DNA of 64,000 nucleotides from Merluccius polli. Its lineage: Eukaryota > Chordata > Actinopteri > Gadiformes > Merlucciidae. The translations under genes were made by a program, and so were the position numbers. Numbering within the stretch: position 1 is the stretch's first letter; each line of letters begins with the position of its first letter. The notes beneath the pieces were generated by a model that saw only the letters and a list, made by a program, of their open reading frames with translations, made no database searches and was not told where the DNA came from. The stretch covers positions 607,001 through 671,000 of the forward strand of contig JAOPHQ010004264.1 in NCBI GenBank assembly GCA_030340625.1. The letters run 5' to 3'. Of the stretch, positions 11,474 to 24,040 are shown one piece after another.

Positions 11474-11970
11474 CTCTAGGAGGCATCTGGGCCAGGTTGA
11501 ATTGCTTTTTTTGTCTACCGTCCTGAAAGTCTGAAACTTGTTCACCTGGAGCACTGAAGGGACACAGGGTTCTTCAGAGATATGTTTCACAACACACAAT
11601 AAATTATCATTTTTGAAACAAAAATGTTTTTCTCAAAGTGTTGTTGAATAATCAGTTGCCAAAACAACTATTTATATGAATTCCCTTTGTAGCAAAAAAG
11701 AGGTGTAAATACTGGCCACAAATCTCTGCTATAATACTGTAAACAATTCCCTGTGGTCCTCATTATGCCAACACACATTTTATTTATGGCTATATTTCAG
11801 TAATAAGTCTCTATTAAAGAGTTGGCTGTTATTGCTGCTGATAATAGAAGTGACATGGTGTTGGTGACATTATCTTTTGGAGAATAAAAAAGGTGATTAT
11901 CAGCCTACTGATCAGGTTGATGAGATAAAACCAACCTTTTTCACACTGAAACAGAATGCGTGATCCTGGT

Positions 11971-12013
<43 letters not shown>

Positions 12014-13184
12014 GCAATTGGGTGGACAGCAGTATTTTGCATTCATTAAAGCTGCTGTTGATTTAAAATCTATAATTGGAGTATAATTTGTTAAAATTGC
12101 CATCCGTCAGCTATTAGTGAAATGCTCTGTGACAATATCTGTTCTGGTTGACTGTGCCTGACTTTGTATATGTATGAGACCAATTTTGATTCTGGACCAC
12201 TCCCGGCTGATTTCTGACCAATCAGGACATCTGTTCCCTGATTAGGAATCCATCTTGACTCTCAGTCACATGCACACACACGCCGTCCCGTCGTGGCTCC
12301 ACTTAGTGAACGCATTATCTCTCAATGACGGAGAAAGGGAGGGAGGGTTTGTTTTTTTGCAGGGGGGTTGTTCATGTTCTACATCTTGAACTCTACTCCT
12401 CTTTCTCCTTACAACTCTCAAATCTTACCTACGGCAGCTTGATCTGTAAATGAAAAATAAATAAAAATCTGTATTTGGTGCACCTAACCCCTCCTAAGGA
12501 CATCTTCTGGGAGTACATAAATATCACTGCTATACGGGCTAGAATCTGTGTCATGGCCGTGCAAGTCCAAGGCAGGAGGGCAAGTACTGCTTCTTGTGCC
12601 AGTCAGCCATGTTAATTGACACCATTACAGGCTGGTCAGCCCCTGCCTCATCTCACAAGAGAGTAGACTGACGGGTCATTAGACCCTTCCTCTGTTGTTG
12701 CTAAGCATGCAGCGCAACCTGCCGTCAAACAGGGTAAGCAGACCCGGTTTACAAACTCATTTGTCTAAACTAGACAGAAAATGAACCAGAGAGAGGTCGG
12801 CAAAAGTGAGGATTTTTAGTTTTATGGGGGGGAGGTGTGGGTGAATTCATGTTTCTATGCTTTCGACTGCATGTTTGTATGATTTCTGTACATGCACTTG
12901 AGCACGTTATTTGAGTGTCGGTTTACACTTTACATGCACTTTGGTGCAAATGAATTTTTGTCTACATAATGAAAAGATTTGTCTCAATATGTGACAGTGG
13001 ATATTATTCTGCAAACATTCTCATTCCCATTTATCTCTCCGACTGTCTCCCTTGCCCCCTTCCTCCTGTATACTCCACCCACAATGAATATTGCTCTGGA
13101 AAATGACATAACATCTGGACTAATGACTACAATTACTGTGTATAAACACAATCAGAATGAACACTTGTGCCACTGCACACATCC

Positions 13185-13215
<31 letters not shown>

Positions 13216-15014
13216 ATACACACATAAAATAAATAAATACCCAACATCAAATTGGTTGCTGTCTGGACTGCATCCATATTGTAGGCTGTGTGATATTTGT
13301 CTATATATGTCTAAATTTGACATGGCACTAATTTACACTTTAAATGTGGCGCCTTAACATTTTCTGCAAATCGTCATGTAGCCTGATTGATTTTTTTCGT
13401 TTTCTGTGGCAACAAATTGATGGCAAATATACGACCTGCTGCATTGCCAGGGGTGAGCCTGCCATTTGGAAGTAGTAATACGAAGCGCTTACATTTAACC
13501 AGGCGGATATTAATAAGGTTTTCTTTACTTTGTTGTTTTTGGTGTTTCTGATGGCTGTTGTGTATCTGTACTGCAGTCCATCAGACCATGTGTCCCTTGT
13601 TTGAAACAGCTGATGTCCCCAGACAGACGTCCTGCCTGCTGGAAAAGTAACTCATGAACCTTGAATCAGGAACATTTTTTTAATAACTTTATATAACAGA
13701 ATGCCACTCAGAGGACTGCTGGGAGGCTTTCCTTTGATTTGTATGGTTGTGCATTTACAGTGTTTCTTTTTTTGTACTTCCTACTATTTTTTTATAGGCT
13801 AAAGGAAATAAGTGATTACAAGACAGACCACTAGCTTGGCTGAGGGGTTGGCGATTTTGTCGAAGTGAGGATATTTCTCTAATCTAATCACCGCCAGTCC
13901 ATCTCCATGCGCTATTTCTTCGTGCGAAAAGTCAAAGCAGTTGCAATCCGCATGGCACAAATAAACGTGTGTGCGTGCGTGTGTGTGTGCGTGCGTGTGC
14001 AGCAGCCTCCGTATTGTAACCATCAGTGTGTGCGGCGCCATTCGTTTCCCCGCTGTATCCGCGCGTCGCCTGTGCTGCGTGCGCACAAATATGGAAGAAA
14101 TGAGCATAATGGTTTGCGACGAAGGAAATACATTGGAGTTCATCCCATATAGATATCTATAAGGGGGGGGGGGGGGGGTTCAATAGCAGGTGCTGAAGTG
14201 CACCAACAGAAAACTGCCTCACACCCCACACAAGGGACAATATTGAACCTATAGGTACCTATTGAACCCAGAAAACAATCACAATAATGATAATTAAAAA
14301 AAATAACCCCTGGAGACGTCGCAGATCCCGGGTAGGCCTAACAGAGTCCAGGAAACAATCAACACCAACATTGTAAGTAGCCTGACGGCCACTAAAAACC
14401 AGACGGCGCACACTTTGGCTCCGCGTCCGGACGGCGCAAACGGACCGGACCTGAAATACAGTATATCCAGGTAGATGCAGATGCTGCTGGCGACTGTAGG
14501 CTAAAAGTGAGAAGAGATCAGGGCATCACAGCACACCTGGACAAGTAGGCTATTAGCCACACACATGTGTGTGGACCAGGCATATTGCGCAAAGTTGGGA
14601 CTCGTTCAGATTATGAATGCGCCAAACAATGTAGGCTTGTACAGGTAAACCGACTGCAGCATATTATATGACAATAACCTATTATTAGGCAATTATTATT
14701 TTCACTGTAGTGTTATATTCACGTTGAATGACTCTAGCATTAATGCAATGTCACTCAATAAGACTTTAAATTAAAATAGGTCCATAGCAATATTGTGGTT
14801 AAACTGAAACTTATCTTGGACGCATTGCACGGAATGGCACTCAAATTCTTGTGTAGCTGTATTATATTTTATTTTATTTTATTTTGACCACATAGTAGCC
14901 TGTACCAAGACCTGTCAGGAGCCTAATAATCTCACAGAAAAGTAAGTGGTTATAAGAAAAAAAACATGCACAAAAAAAAGAAAGAAACCGCACTCGCCAG
15001 AAAACACAACTCAC

Positions 15015-15093
15015 CTTGGTTACTGAGACTTAAACGAGTGTAGAAAATCCCAACGAACAGCGAAACGAGGATGCAGACTTTTCCGAGACGCAT
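15015..15093 (-). CDS. epha6: epha6 coding exon 1 (signal peptide), Eph receptor tyrosine kinase A6
   Basis: Read on the minus strand, an ATG at 15093-15091 opens 26 codons plus one base and ends at a consensus donor (AAG|GTGAGT, intron from 15014). The peptide is MRLGKVCILVSLFVGIFYTR followed by LSLSNQ: a basic start, a hydrophobic core and a polar end, as expected of a signal peptide. The last residues (NQ) plus the phase-1 base join exon 2 to give NQ-VVLLDTT, the junction typical of EPHA6. Eph receptors are membrane tyrosine kinases that bind ephrins on neighbouring cells and act in axon guidance and tissue patterning. The start has G at -3. A short exon 1 followed by a 65-nt exon 2 matches Eph gene structure as I know it. 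The leader alone is not diagnostic; the identification rests on the exon 2 join. Confidence 0.85.
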
Positions 15094-15107
15094 GTCTGCG
15101 GCGACAT
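15030..15107 (-). other. Upstream ORF overlapping the epha6 start
   Basis: An ATG at 15107-15105 lies 14 nt before the epha6 ATG in a different frame. It runs 25 codons to TAA at 15032-15030, inside exon 1. It has a weak start context (T at -3) compared with G at -3 for the main start. If the 5' UTR is as predicted, this overlapping uORF could lower epha6 translation. It is not proposed as a functional peptide. Confidence 0.35.
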
Positions 15108-15420
15108 CCACGAGTTTAGTTAGGAGCAGTTTTGTGTCCGAGGCGGTATAACACCACCTAACCGCGGTTGGTGTTGGGTGCTGGTGGCAAAATCCGACAG
15201 CAGCAGCAGCAGTCGCTTCTCCTCCTCCTCCTCCTCCTCCTCCTCCGACCTTATATTATATTTGGCGTCTGCAGGTCCCCCAAAAACAGCACGCGGCGGA
15301 GCAAGGGACGCACAGCTTCACCTGGTGGTGCTGATGCTGGTGATGCTGATGCTGCGGGACATCTGGGAAGTATCCGACACGAGGGTCACAAGAAGAAGAA
15401 CAACAACGTAGAAAGTCTCG
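15094..15420 (-). promoter_or_regulatory. epha6: epha6 predicted 5' UTR and core promoter region
   Basis: This is GC- and CpG-richer than its surroundings. Reading the minus strand toward the start codon there is a TATA-like stretch (AATATAATATAAGG, about 15263-15250), then a GAG triplet tract (15246-15219), a CTG tract (about 15213-15199), a short palindrome around AACCGCGGTT, and the ATG at 15093. If the TATA-like box is used, the 5' UTR would be roughly 130 nt and would contain both triplet tracts. The transcription start is inferred, not seen. Confidence 0.5.
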
Positions 15421-15772
15421 CACGCGTAATGGGAGAGTCACCTGCTGCGACATTAAAACATGATTTACGCACGCAGCTTTATCAGATTTAAAAAATAAAA
15501 AAATAAAAAAATAGTAACAACTTTGGAGTAGCCCCTTCTGAAGGTGACTAAAGTGTGAATTCTGTTGATCCTTGGATTTTTTTTTGGAGCTGAGTTGGAG
15601 ACAGTGCGCGCTCCCCCCTTCACTGCAGCATCTCGTAGGTCGGACGCAAGGAGAGGATGCGAGGAAACGGGGGAGAAGAGGAGAAGTGGCAGCAGTGGTC
15701 GCAAACGGTGCACATCTGGTGTGTGGTTGCTCGGCACTAGAGGGGGTTAGCTGACAACACAATGGCGTGCAC

Positions 15773-15774
<2 letters not shown>

Positions 15775-15871
<97 letters not shown>

Positions 15872-15920
15872 AGAGAGAGAGAGAGAGGGAGAGAGCGAGA
15901 GATGGAGAGAGAGAGAGTGA
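15775..15920. repeat. Compound (GT)n(GA)n microsatellite upstream of epha6
   Basis: A short GT run (15775-15788) is followed by about 130 bp of GA, interrupted by a 10-G run near 15861-15870. It lies about 0.5 kb upstream of the predicted epha6 promoter. Pure purine on one strand, so it could form H-DNA. Confidence 0.9.
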
Positions 15921-16414
15921 GTGATGTGTGCGCAATCCATTAGAAACCCATCAATTTGTGTGGCATCCGGATTGAATTTTTTTTTTTTTTTTTCCCCTCC
16001 AACAAAATCAGGCATCGCCAACTTTGACTGTTGGAAAATAATGGATTTGCCTCATCCAACAAAAGGTAGAAGTTTAGGCTACTCCAAAAGTGTATTAAAT
16101 ATAATAGAAAAAATGAATACTATGTACACAAAACTGTCTCAGTATAGTCATTATTTAATAACAACGGTGCATGTGTTAAATATTGACTTCACACATTAGA
16201 TGAGGGATATTGAATTGCAGCAGATATTGTCTTGGAGGTGCATTTCTAAGTGGTAGGAGCCGAGGCATAGTGTTGCCAAAGGCTTTCCAATGTCAGCCAA
16301 TATTAGGGAAGGTCTTGTTCTCATCTCCACGGACATCTCACAGTTGGTACGTCAAGGCCTCCTCGCACTCTATTTCCCTTTTCATAGGCTACACTCAGAG
16401 GTGCACACACATAT

Positions 16415-16445
<31 letters not shown>

Positions 16446-16451
16446 ACACAC

Positions 16452-16506
<55 letters not shown>

Positions 16507-17476
16507 CACACACGCACACACACACACTGACCCGTCCAAACAAAGCAAAGCTGCCACCGCGAGATCGAGTCAAACGGGCACACAGCAATAGCCGCCTGTC
16601 AGCAAGCGAGAAGTAAATACATCAGCGTCAAACACAGTCACAAGCACTTAGTTCCCAGCCAATCGCCAAACAATGAAGAGAGGCTGCCAAACAACTCTGC
16701 AATCTCATGATGTGAGCGGCTATACTGTATAATGTGGTGGGGCAATAACTAGCGGCTCGTACATGTTGACCTGGGAAAGAGGGAGGCCTTGCACAGCACA
16801 GAAATAGACCAACCTATTAATTAATGCTAGGGCCCACAGTTGCAATATTACAACAATGACTTTTAACTCTCCTACAAAACATCCACTCTGCAACTTTTTG
16901 TTTTTTTCCATTTACAGACTCAATGGGACCTATTGTTTACCCTAGCAGTCCTATGCTTACAGTGTCTAGAGCACATAGATATGGGATTATTTTGGAATAT
17001 ATTATTATTCATCTTATTTAGTCTGTGTTGCAATATTACAACGCTGGGAGGAAGTGGTAGTCAAAAATTACTGCATAAAGTCAGGTGAACTTTACACTTA
17101 AGACTCACTCCCAATGCCCAAATGTTCTGCTATGGAGAACATTAACTATCCACTGTGATGTATTGGATGATTTACTACAATGTAAGTAATACTTTATATA
17201 GAATATTGAACAAACGTAGTATATTACAAGCAATTTCAATAATTAAATTCATCTAATTATTTGTGTTGCATTGAGAGATGGGTGAATGTTCTGCAATGCT
17301 CTTCGGTGGGGGGCTTGGTGCATTAATCAGGGACAGGTGTATTCTGGTGGGAAAGTAGCCAGAAAGCATTGTCTGACTTTAGTGGAATGTTAATTAGCTA
17401 GCATGACTGATCTGCACTGAGATTATTTACCCAGGAAAATACTTAGGTTTCCCTGAATAGCTTTTCCCTTTTCAGA
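15921..17476. other. Intergenic, no gene seen
   Basis: Contains a T run near 15976, a (CA)n tract at 16412-16527 with scattered CG substitutions, and AT-rich DNA. No exon, promoter or named repeat recognised. Confidence 0.6.
16412..16527. repeat. (CA)n microsatellite
   Basis: CA run with CT and CG interruptions about every 15-45 bp. Confidence 0.95.
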
Positions 17477-18073
17477 ATGCAACCTGTACACAGAGGGAGT
17501 GCGTACACTGTGCAGGATGTGCTTCAAGTAATCCTAAATGCAGAAAGTGACGAGATGCAATCAGATGATTTCACTGATTTCAGTGTCGAGGATGGCAATG
17601 AAGTAAGAGCTGCTATTGGAGAAAATAAAGAGAACCAGGAACCAATGGACGGCCCGGCCCATGACTGACCAGACACAGAGCTGATGTCAAGAGTGGAGGG
17701 GACCTGCAGCATATGTGCTGTCATATGGTATAAAAACAGGGCAGTCACACTTCTTTTATCCTTTGCTGGACCAGAGCCTGTGCAGCACACCCACCAAAAC
17801 CAAAACCTACATCGATGCTGAGAGAGGCCTTTCACTGTGGGGGTCTACAATAAATTCATGGGAGGTGTGGATCGCCTGGACTCCTTTACAGCCCAATACA
17901 AGTACTCCATGAAATCCCACCGCTGGTATACGTACATCTTCTGACACATCATCAGCAGTGATCAACACATGGCCCCTCTTCAAGCGGAAGTGCAAATCGG
18001 TAAAGATTTCAAGGAAAGAGATGCTGAGCAAGCGGAGATTTCCAGGCACGAGTGGCATCCACTCTCATCCTAA
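17477..18073 (+). pseudogene. piggyBac-type transposase, internally deleted and broken
   Basis: One reading frame spans 199 codons and is broken by in-frame stops (TGA at 17666, 17819 and 17942). The N-terminal ~63 codons are acidic (DDFTDFSVEDGNE), as in PGBD-family proteins. Further on come WYKNRAVTLL (from 17726), FAGPEPV, ERPFTV, then YNKFMGGVDRLDS and KSHRWYTYIF, the conserved C-terminal motifs of piggyBac transposases (YNKxMGGVD with its Asp). Full-length proteins are near 550-600 residues, so most of the catalytic core is missing. A short out-of-frame segment before ERPFTV shows added indels. AGGG-TTAA at 18235-18242 fits a piggyBac 3' terminus; a matching left terminus was not found. 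Confidence 0.82.
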
Positions 18074-18242
18074 TGAACACAACTCTCAGCACGCCAAAGA
18101 GAGCGTTCTTTAGAAAATGGGAGTCAATATTTATTAAAAAGAAACCTTTACATCAGAAGCCTCCAAAAATGAACTCTGAGAGGTGAAAAAACAATTTCAT
18201 CTTCACCCCATCTGTTTCTGTTTTGGGGCTATACAGGGTTAA

Positions 18243-21200
18243 TGTCAGTGCAGATATATGGCACAAAAAGTAAAAGCATAAAGTTTAACGTACAGATGAA
18301 TGTTGGTGCTTTACAGCAAATGAAAAGCCTTTTGAATTATATTGCTGAATACACAGTTGCTGGCGATTCTCTCCATTGGCTTCACTGGAGTGGAGTGGAG
18401 GTACATGACCAGGTATATGATGAGGTATATGACCAGCTGGATCTCATTCATGCTGCATGCATCCAACATGACTTTGCTGTGTCATATGGTAAAAATTCAG
18501 ATTTCAGTCCCCTAAAAATCTAATTCTCTGGCAACTGGGATGTTTTTCTTCAGCTATAAAATATTTACATTCCTCTAAAAATGAGACTTAAAGTCCCATC
18601 AATGGAATAAATATGCATACATGACAAAAGATTACTATTTCATCCTATTTTATTGTATTTCCGAGGGAATACAATTGGCTTTTTGGCAGGATACCATGGC
18701 AAGCCAAATGTTTTCATTCCAATATGACAGTATGGGAACTGGAGCTGTGTTTTGTTTTCAGGCTATACATCTGAAATATACAATGTAAAAGAGTCTAACT
18801 CTCTAACTTGCTTGTTCCTATTCTTGGCTCTCCTAAACTAACCTCATGAGACCATCCATATATTCAAGTTCCCATTTCGCAATGAATATCAGTCTGGGCA
18901 ACAATTGATTTCCATATATGGACATAACTCCAACCAATGGGAATAAATGACTAAGTGACACTCTTGCTCTCTTCGCTCTTGCCGAATCCGGTTAGAAGTA
19001 AAGTAAAAATATCTTCTCCTCTGACAAAAGCCTCCTGGGCACATTCCTGTTAATTTTTTAACAGGAATGTGTTATTATATTCATCTTTTTCCTTTTCAAT
19101 GTTTTTGATTGCTTTATTGACTGCTACACTTTCCTCGTTTCGTGAGATCGGGATGATCTAAAGGGTACTTAACAGAAAGGCTGGTCAATTTCATTTTAAA
19201 CTAAGAGACAAACTAAAAGAATATTTTCTCTGAAAACATTTCACAAAAATGTGCAACTTGTGCTGTCTACAGGAGAGTGGATATGACTATGGCACAATAA
19301 TCATACTAGCACCTGAGAGGATGACATCCATAACCACACCCTCCCCCTTCACCGCCATTACCTCACTGACACCACTTCTAACAATGATTTGGTGTCTCCG
19401 GCTGTAATAGCGGTCAATGAGGTGTGAGTGTATGTATAAGAAAACTCACTGAGATATGGTGTATCTGTGGCGGCTGGGAGCAGCCAACTGTCTACCTGTA
19501 ATCACCACTGTGAAAGAGCTGGAACAAGACTATATCATCAGCACAACTGATGGCTACAATGACACTTTATGGATTGAAGAGGTTCAGCCGATGCCCTGTA
19601 CACGGTGATTTAAGCACAGCGGACATTTGTGTTGACCATGGTGAAAACCTATTTTCACCATTGTGTAACCAAATACTAATGCTAGTTTCATCTGTCTCTT
19701 CCACACAACAAGAGTGTAAGAATTACATTCTCAAATTGACTGGTTGATCCGAATGTCTATGTTTTTCTTACACAACATACAGGTATAAACATGCAGATAT
19801 TGATACACACACACACACACACGGTTATGGTTTTTCTTGTGAAAGAGACGTGTCAGCATTATCTTTGGAACCAGGCTTATATACTTCACACAGCACCTCT
19901 GACGCAGGTGTAGGGTTCATATGCCACTTGAGCTTTTCCTGCAAAAGGAGCAACAACATTTGCGGCCACATTTAGCCGTTCATGTGACCATTGTCACTAT
20001 TTCGCTATTTAATTTGTTGCACATACCTTTGTAAGCGCTTGCCTCCCATCCCACATGATTGAACCACTTCTATTCCTGCTGCCCATCTCCCTGGCTGTGT
20101 AATGAGGCATGGGCTCTAATCTGGACAGCCACGCGCCTGGGAGTGAGAAGAGCAAATACAGAGTTCTGTTCATTAGGCCTTAGGGTCCATGAAGTGGTAA
20201 CGGCAGCTGTTAAAGAAACCTACAGCTATCCTTTTAAAGGCGAAGGGAAATAACGCAGAGAACCGGTCGGCCTTGTCCCGTCCGGTACATGCAATTCCAC
20301 CGACTGACAGGGAATAGCTTTTCATCACGTGATCTTCCCTCCTCTATTATATGTGAGCTATTTAGGTGAGATTGTTTCTCATTAACCTTTGCTGTTTATT
20401 GCTGATGATTTTAGTCACTGTAGCGTCTCATATGGCCGTCCATCAGTCAGCCATCTTAACTCTGCTCACCTCACCACACCACACACGCACACTCACAGGC
20501 CCCGACCCCTCTGCTGCCATTCATGGAGCTGTTTTCATGCTCATGTTATAGCATCCTCACGTAGTAATAGTCCAATGTTGCTGTTGCACTCTAATAATGT
20601 TAGCTTCAATGCCTGCAAATAAACGACAGCAATAAGCTCTGTTGTATCACCGTTACCGGGGCTACAAAATTTAGGATAAAATAACTAGCGGTTACACACA
20701 CGTATCAAGTACGTAAAGGGAAGTAAGTGTGCTACCCTGCACACCAAATGACACCATGTATCCTACGTTTTTCACACTCTATGCATCCAACTGCCATCCT
20801 GGGAAGGAATATATTCTGAATAGTGAATTTCAGGGTTTTTTATCTTGCAGTATACGTATTATACTCAGTATGGTGACAGTATCCTGATTTTACATTCAAA
20901 AGATGATCCTGCAAGAAATGTATTTGTAGCCAAATTCGAGGCCATGGAAAATATATGTTTTATATCTGATTATGAATTACTGCTAATTTTGTCAATGAAA
21001 ACAGATGCATAATAGCAACAGCTTAGCCCTGATTTTATAATGAAACACTCTTGTTAGGTCCTACTAGGGTCCATCAGGACACAATTCTGCTTCCTGACAG
21101 AAATGGTGGTAATTCATGCATCCATATTTGAGATTTGAACTACTCTACTACTTGAAGATCTTTACTTCTCATTAGCAATTTGTGGCCAATCACCAAGGTA

Positions 21201-22882
21201 CATGTGTAAAACAATTCCCCATAAAGCTATTCAAAGAATTAAAAATAGCCGAAATATAATATTACGTTATTTGTATTCCAACTCTATAGCTACTGTACTT
21301 CCCCCTCCTCAATACCCCCCCCCCCCCCCCCCCCCCCAAAATAACCCCCTCACAACTTGTCTCTCCCAATAAATTATCTATAAAGCCAAAGATTACGAGA
21401 AAGATAAAGATGACTAGAAAGTGTTTGAATAAATGTGCAGTGTGTAAAGAACAACTGTCCTGATACAGCTCTGATTGTCTGGGACATTCCCGGTGAAGTT
21501 TAAAGGCATATATCAATCTCCATTAAATCAATACTGAAGGGGATTTCAACAATGACATGGAATAATCTAGTTTCTGTTACATAAATGTGTGTGTGTGTGC
21601 GTGCGTCCGTGCGTGTATGTGTATGTGTATGTGTGGTCATTGATGTGCATGCCCTTGGTTGCACACAACCACACTTATTTGCATATCCTTGCCAGTGTCA
21701 GCACGTGTGTTTACTTGTGTGCTGAGACAAAAACCTTGCTTACAGTTGGCTAATGGTGCTGCAGGCTGATATGTTTAGGCTTCTGCTTCCCTATGCACAC
21801 CACTGGAAAGCACCAGTAGCCATGATGTAATAACAATCCAGCAAACCATTGAGACACATGCCATATGTAATAGAGATAGAGGTGACTAGAGATTAGACCC
21901 AATACATCTTACTTCACACATATTTCTATTTAAAAACAGCACTTTTTCACTTTCACAAATCCACACATTCACAAATCAATTCACAAATCCTCCTCACCGC
22001 TGAAAGGTATAACTTGAGCTGTGATGTTGCACTTAGACATTCCTACCTTTCATTACTTCCTTAAACAAAGCTGTTGTTTTTTCTGGTGATGTTTGTGTTA
22101 TACATTGTGAAACATTCAAACTGTTTAACAGAAAAAGCCAGAATCAAAAGGTTATTTTGAAGTGTTGTTTAGGGGTCAGACATCTTTAACTGATGCAATT
22201 CTAAATTGAAAGGAAATAAATTAACAAATATAGCTGCAATCCAGTAGTTATTGCATTAAGTACAACGTACCAATGTACCAGGAGAGGCTACGGTAAAATA
22301 CAAAATACAAATTGAAAACTGAAATAGAATGTGATTATATTACATTAATACAAACAAAACAACAACAAAACATGGTTAGGGTTGGTAATTCTGGTTGGCA
22401 CCTTTCAAGAGGGAAGTTCAAGATGATTCAATTATTCAGCTTTTTATTTGACATTTCAATTCCGCTCACTCACACCATGTTGCACTGAAAAGACCTTTGA
22501 TGTGTTGATTGAAGCAAAGGGACTTTTGTGTCCCCACTAAATGGGACTTTGCTATATTGATGAAAGATGCACAATGGACACACACACACACACACACATT
22601 TCTCCTCATTCCATCTGTCTCTTTAGCAAACGCATGTCACTATAGCCTACATTTGAGACAATGTGATTATAGAACGGCTTTATGGCCACAAACTTTCCAA
22701 TTCCAGGCTTTGGAAGATGTTTCACTCAGATATTCAGATGCCAGTTCGACGGCATAACTTTTGTGGCTGGCTGTGATGTACGGGCAGCCAGTTTGCACCA
22801 GAACGCTCACCACAAACTGACTACCACAGAGGAGAGGCGAGAAATGAACATATCCAATTAGTGGGATGATTAGTGACCATGA
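18243..22882. other. Intergenic, no gene seen
   Basis: Holds a short hairpin (19040-19071), small CA tracts (19806, 22577), poly-C (21317-21337) and a GT-rich tract (21586-21636). 20050-20340 is moderately GC-rich and not obviously repetitive, a possible conserved element. No exon with splice sites and an interpretable frame was found. Confidence 0.55.
19040..19071. repeat. Perfect hairpin, 14-bp arms, TTTT loop
   Basis: CACATTCCTGTTAA (19040-19053), four T, then the exact reverse complement (19058-19071). Confidence 0.8.
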
Positions 22883-23012
22883 TGGTACAAGACCCAGGTT
22901 TGGAGTTTGGCCAGGACACCGGGTTCTTGCGACGAGTGCCGTGGGATCGCTAGTGACCACAGGGGGTCAGGACCTCGATGTAACGCCTCATCCGTTTTGG
23001 ATGAGACGTTAT
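22883..23012. repeat. Interspersed fish-type repeat fragment
   Basis: GGCCAGGACACCGGG, GTGCCGTGGGATC, TAGTGACCACAGGGGGTCAG and GGATGAGACGTTATT occur in an order I recall from a common teleost interspersed repeat. It is CpG-richer than its neighbours and has no ORF. Family not assigned. Confidence 0.5.
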
Positions 23013-23300
23013 TAGCACATTATTCAGATTTAATTTCTCACTATCATGACTTAGAACCCAACAAAAATATTCTGCCTTTATTTCTGGCAAATGCAACTTA
23101 ATAGATCAGAACGCTGACTCACACATTTTGCTCATAATTCAGTCTGACTTTATTTCTTGCTCTTGGGCTACCATGCAAAATATGTGTAATTACAGAAATG
23201 TTAAATGGATGGGACTTTAATTAGCAAGAGTTTCTGATAAACACTATGGCCCCATGAGTAAAGCATTTGGTTTCATTGTTTAGCACATATCTTCAGACAA

Positions 23301-23335
<35 letters not shown>

Positions 23336-23974
23336 TGTGTAAATGCAGCGTAGACATCAGCAACATTCACATCAACACCGGTGTCTATATTCAGTTGGGT
23401 GCAGGGTCTTTGTAGCACTAGTGGTTTGACTGCCAAGAATGAAAAGAAAAATGCAAGGCTTAATAAACCAATTAAATTAAATAAAAAGTCAGGGCCCTAT
23501 AAGCTTGGGAACCTGATTAGAATAAAACCATAAATATATTAAATATGCTTGTGGGTTCATACTGGTTAATATACTTTCAGGTTTATGTTGTTTTTGAGTC
23601 GGTCTGAAACAAACTATAAATGAAAAAATAATCGGATCTCCAAATCATTTGAGCCTCTTAGCTATGAAGGGCTAATTCCAAGAGATCCTTTCACCCGTGT
23701 AGTAAAGTGACCTAGATGTATGTGTTTTTGTAAAATCTGTCTTTTAATAGGATCATGGATAATAATAATAATAAAAAATAAAATAAAATAAAATGGAAGC
23801 AGATAATGGATCTAGAGAGCTACAAACAGAGAGCAAGATAGATAAATAAATACAGCTTATTAAATACAATACTATGAAAAGACAAGAGTATTAACACATT
23901 CTTAATAATAAATCAATAATAATAAACAAACAACAAATAATAAACAAATATACCAGATGAACACAATGAAAATA

Positions 23975-23992
23975 AATAAATAAATAAATACA

Positions 23993-24039
<47 letters not shown>

Positions 24040-24040
24040 T
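23975..24040. repeat. (AAAT)n/(AAT)n microsatellite
   Basis: AAAT repeats followed by about 15 AAT units, within a wider A+T-rich array from 23758. Confidence 0.95.

Larger units (their letters stand above)
8374..15014 (-). other. epha6: epha6 intron 1
   Basis: The boundaries are the GTGAGT donor (15014) and CAG acceptor (8374). Contents: an ATCC tract near 9012, an 857-bp repeat with a G-run minisatellite (9373-10229), poly-C at 10611-10632, a deleted hAT element (10793-11473), a TG tract near 11970-12011, a poly-C/CA tract at 13185-13226, a CpG-rich stretch at 13920-14110 and poly-G at 14163-14178. No other exon-like sequence was recognised. Confidence 0.8.

Noticed and set aside
13799..14143. 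114-codon minus-strand frame in epha6 intron 1
   Set aside because: Includes the GT/CG microsatellite, has no splice signals in phase with epha6 and no domain.
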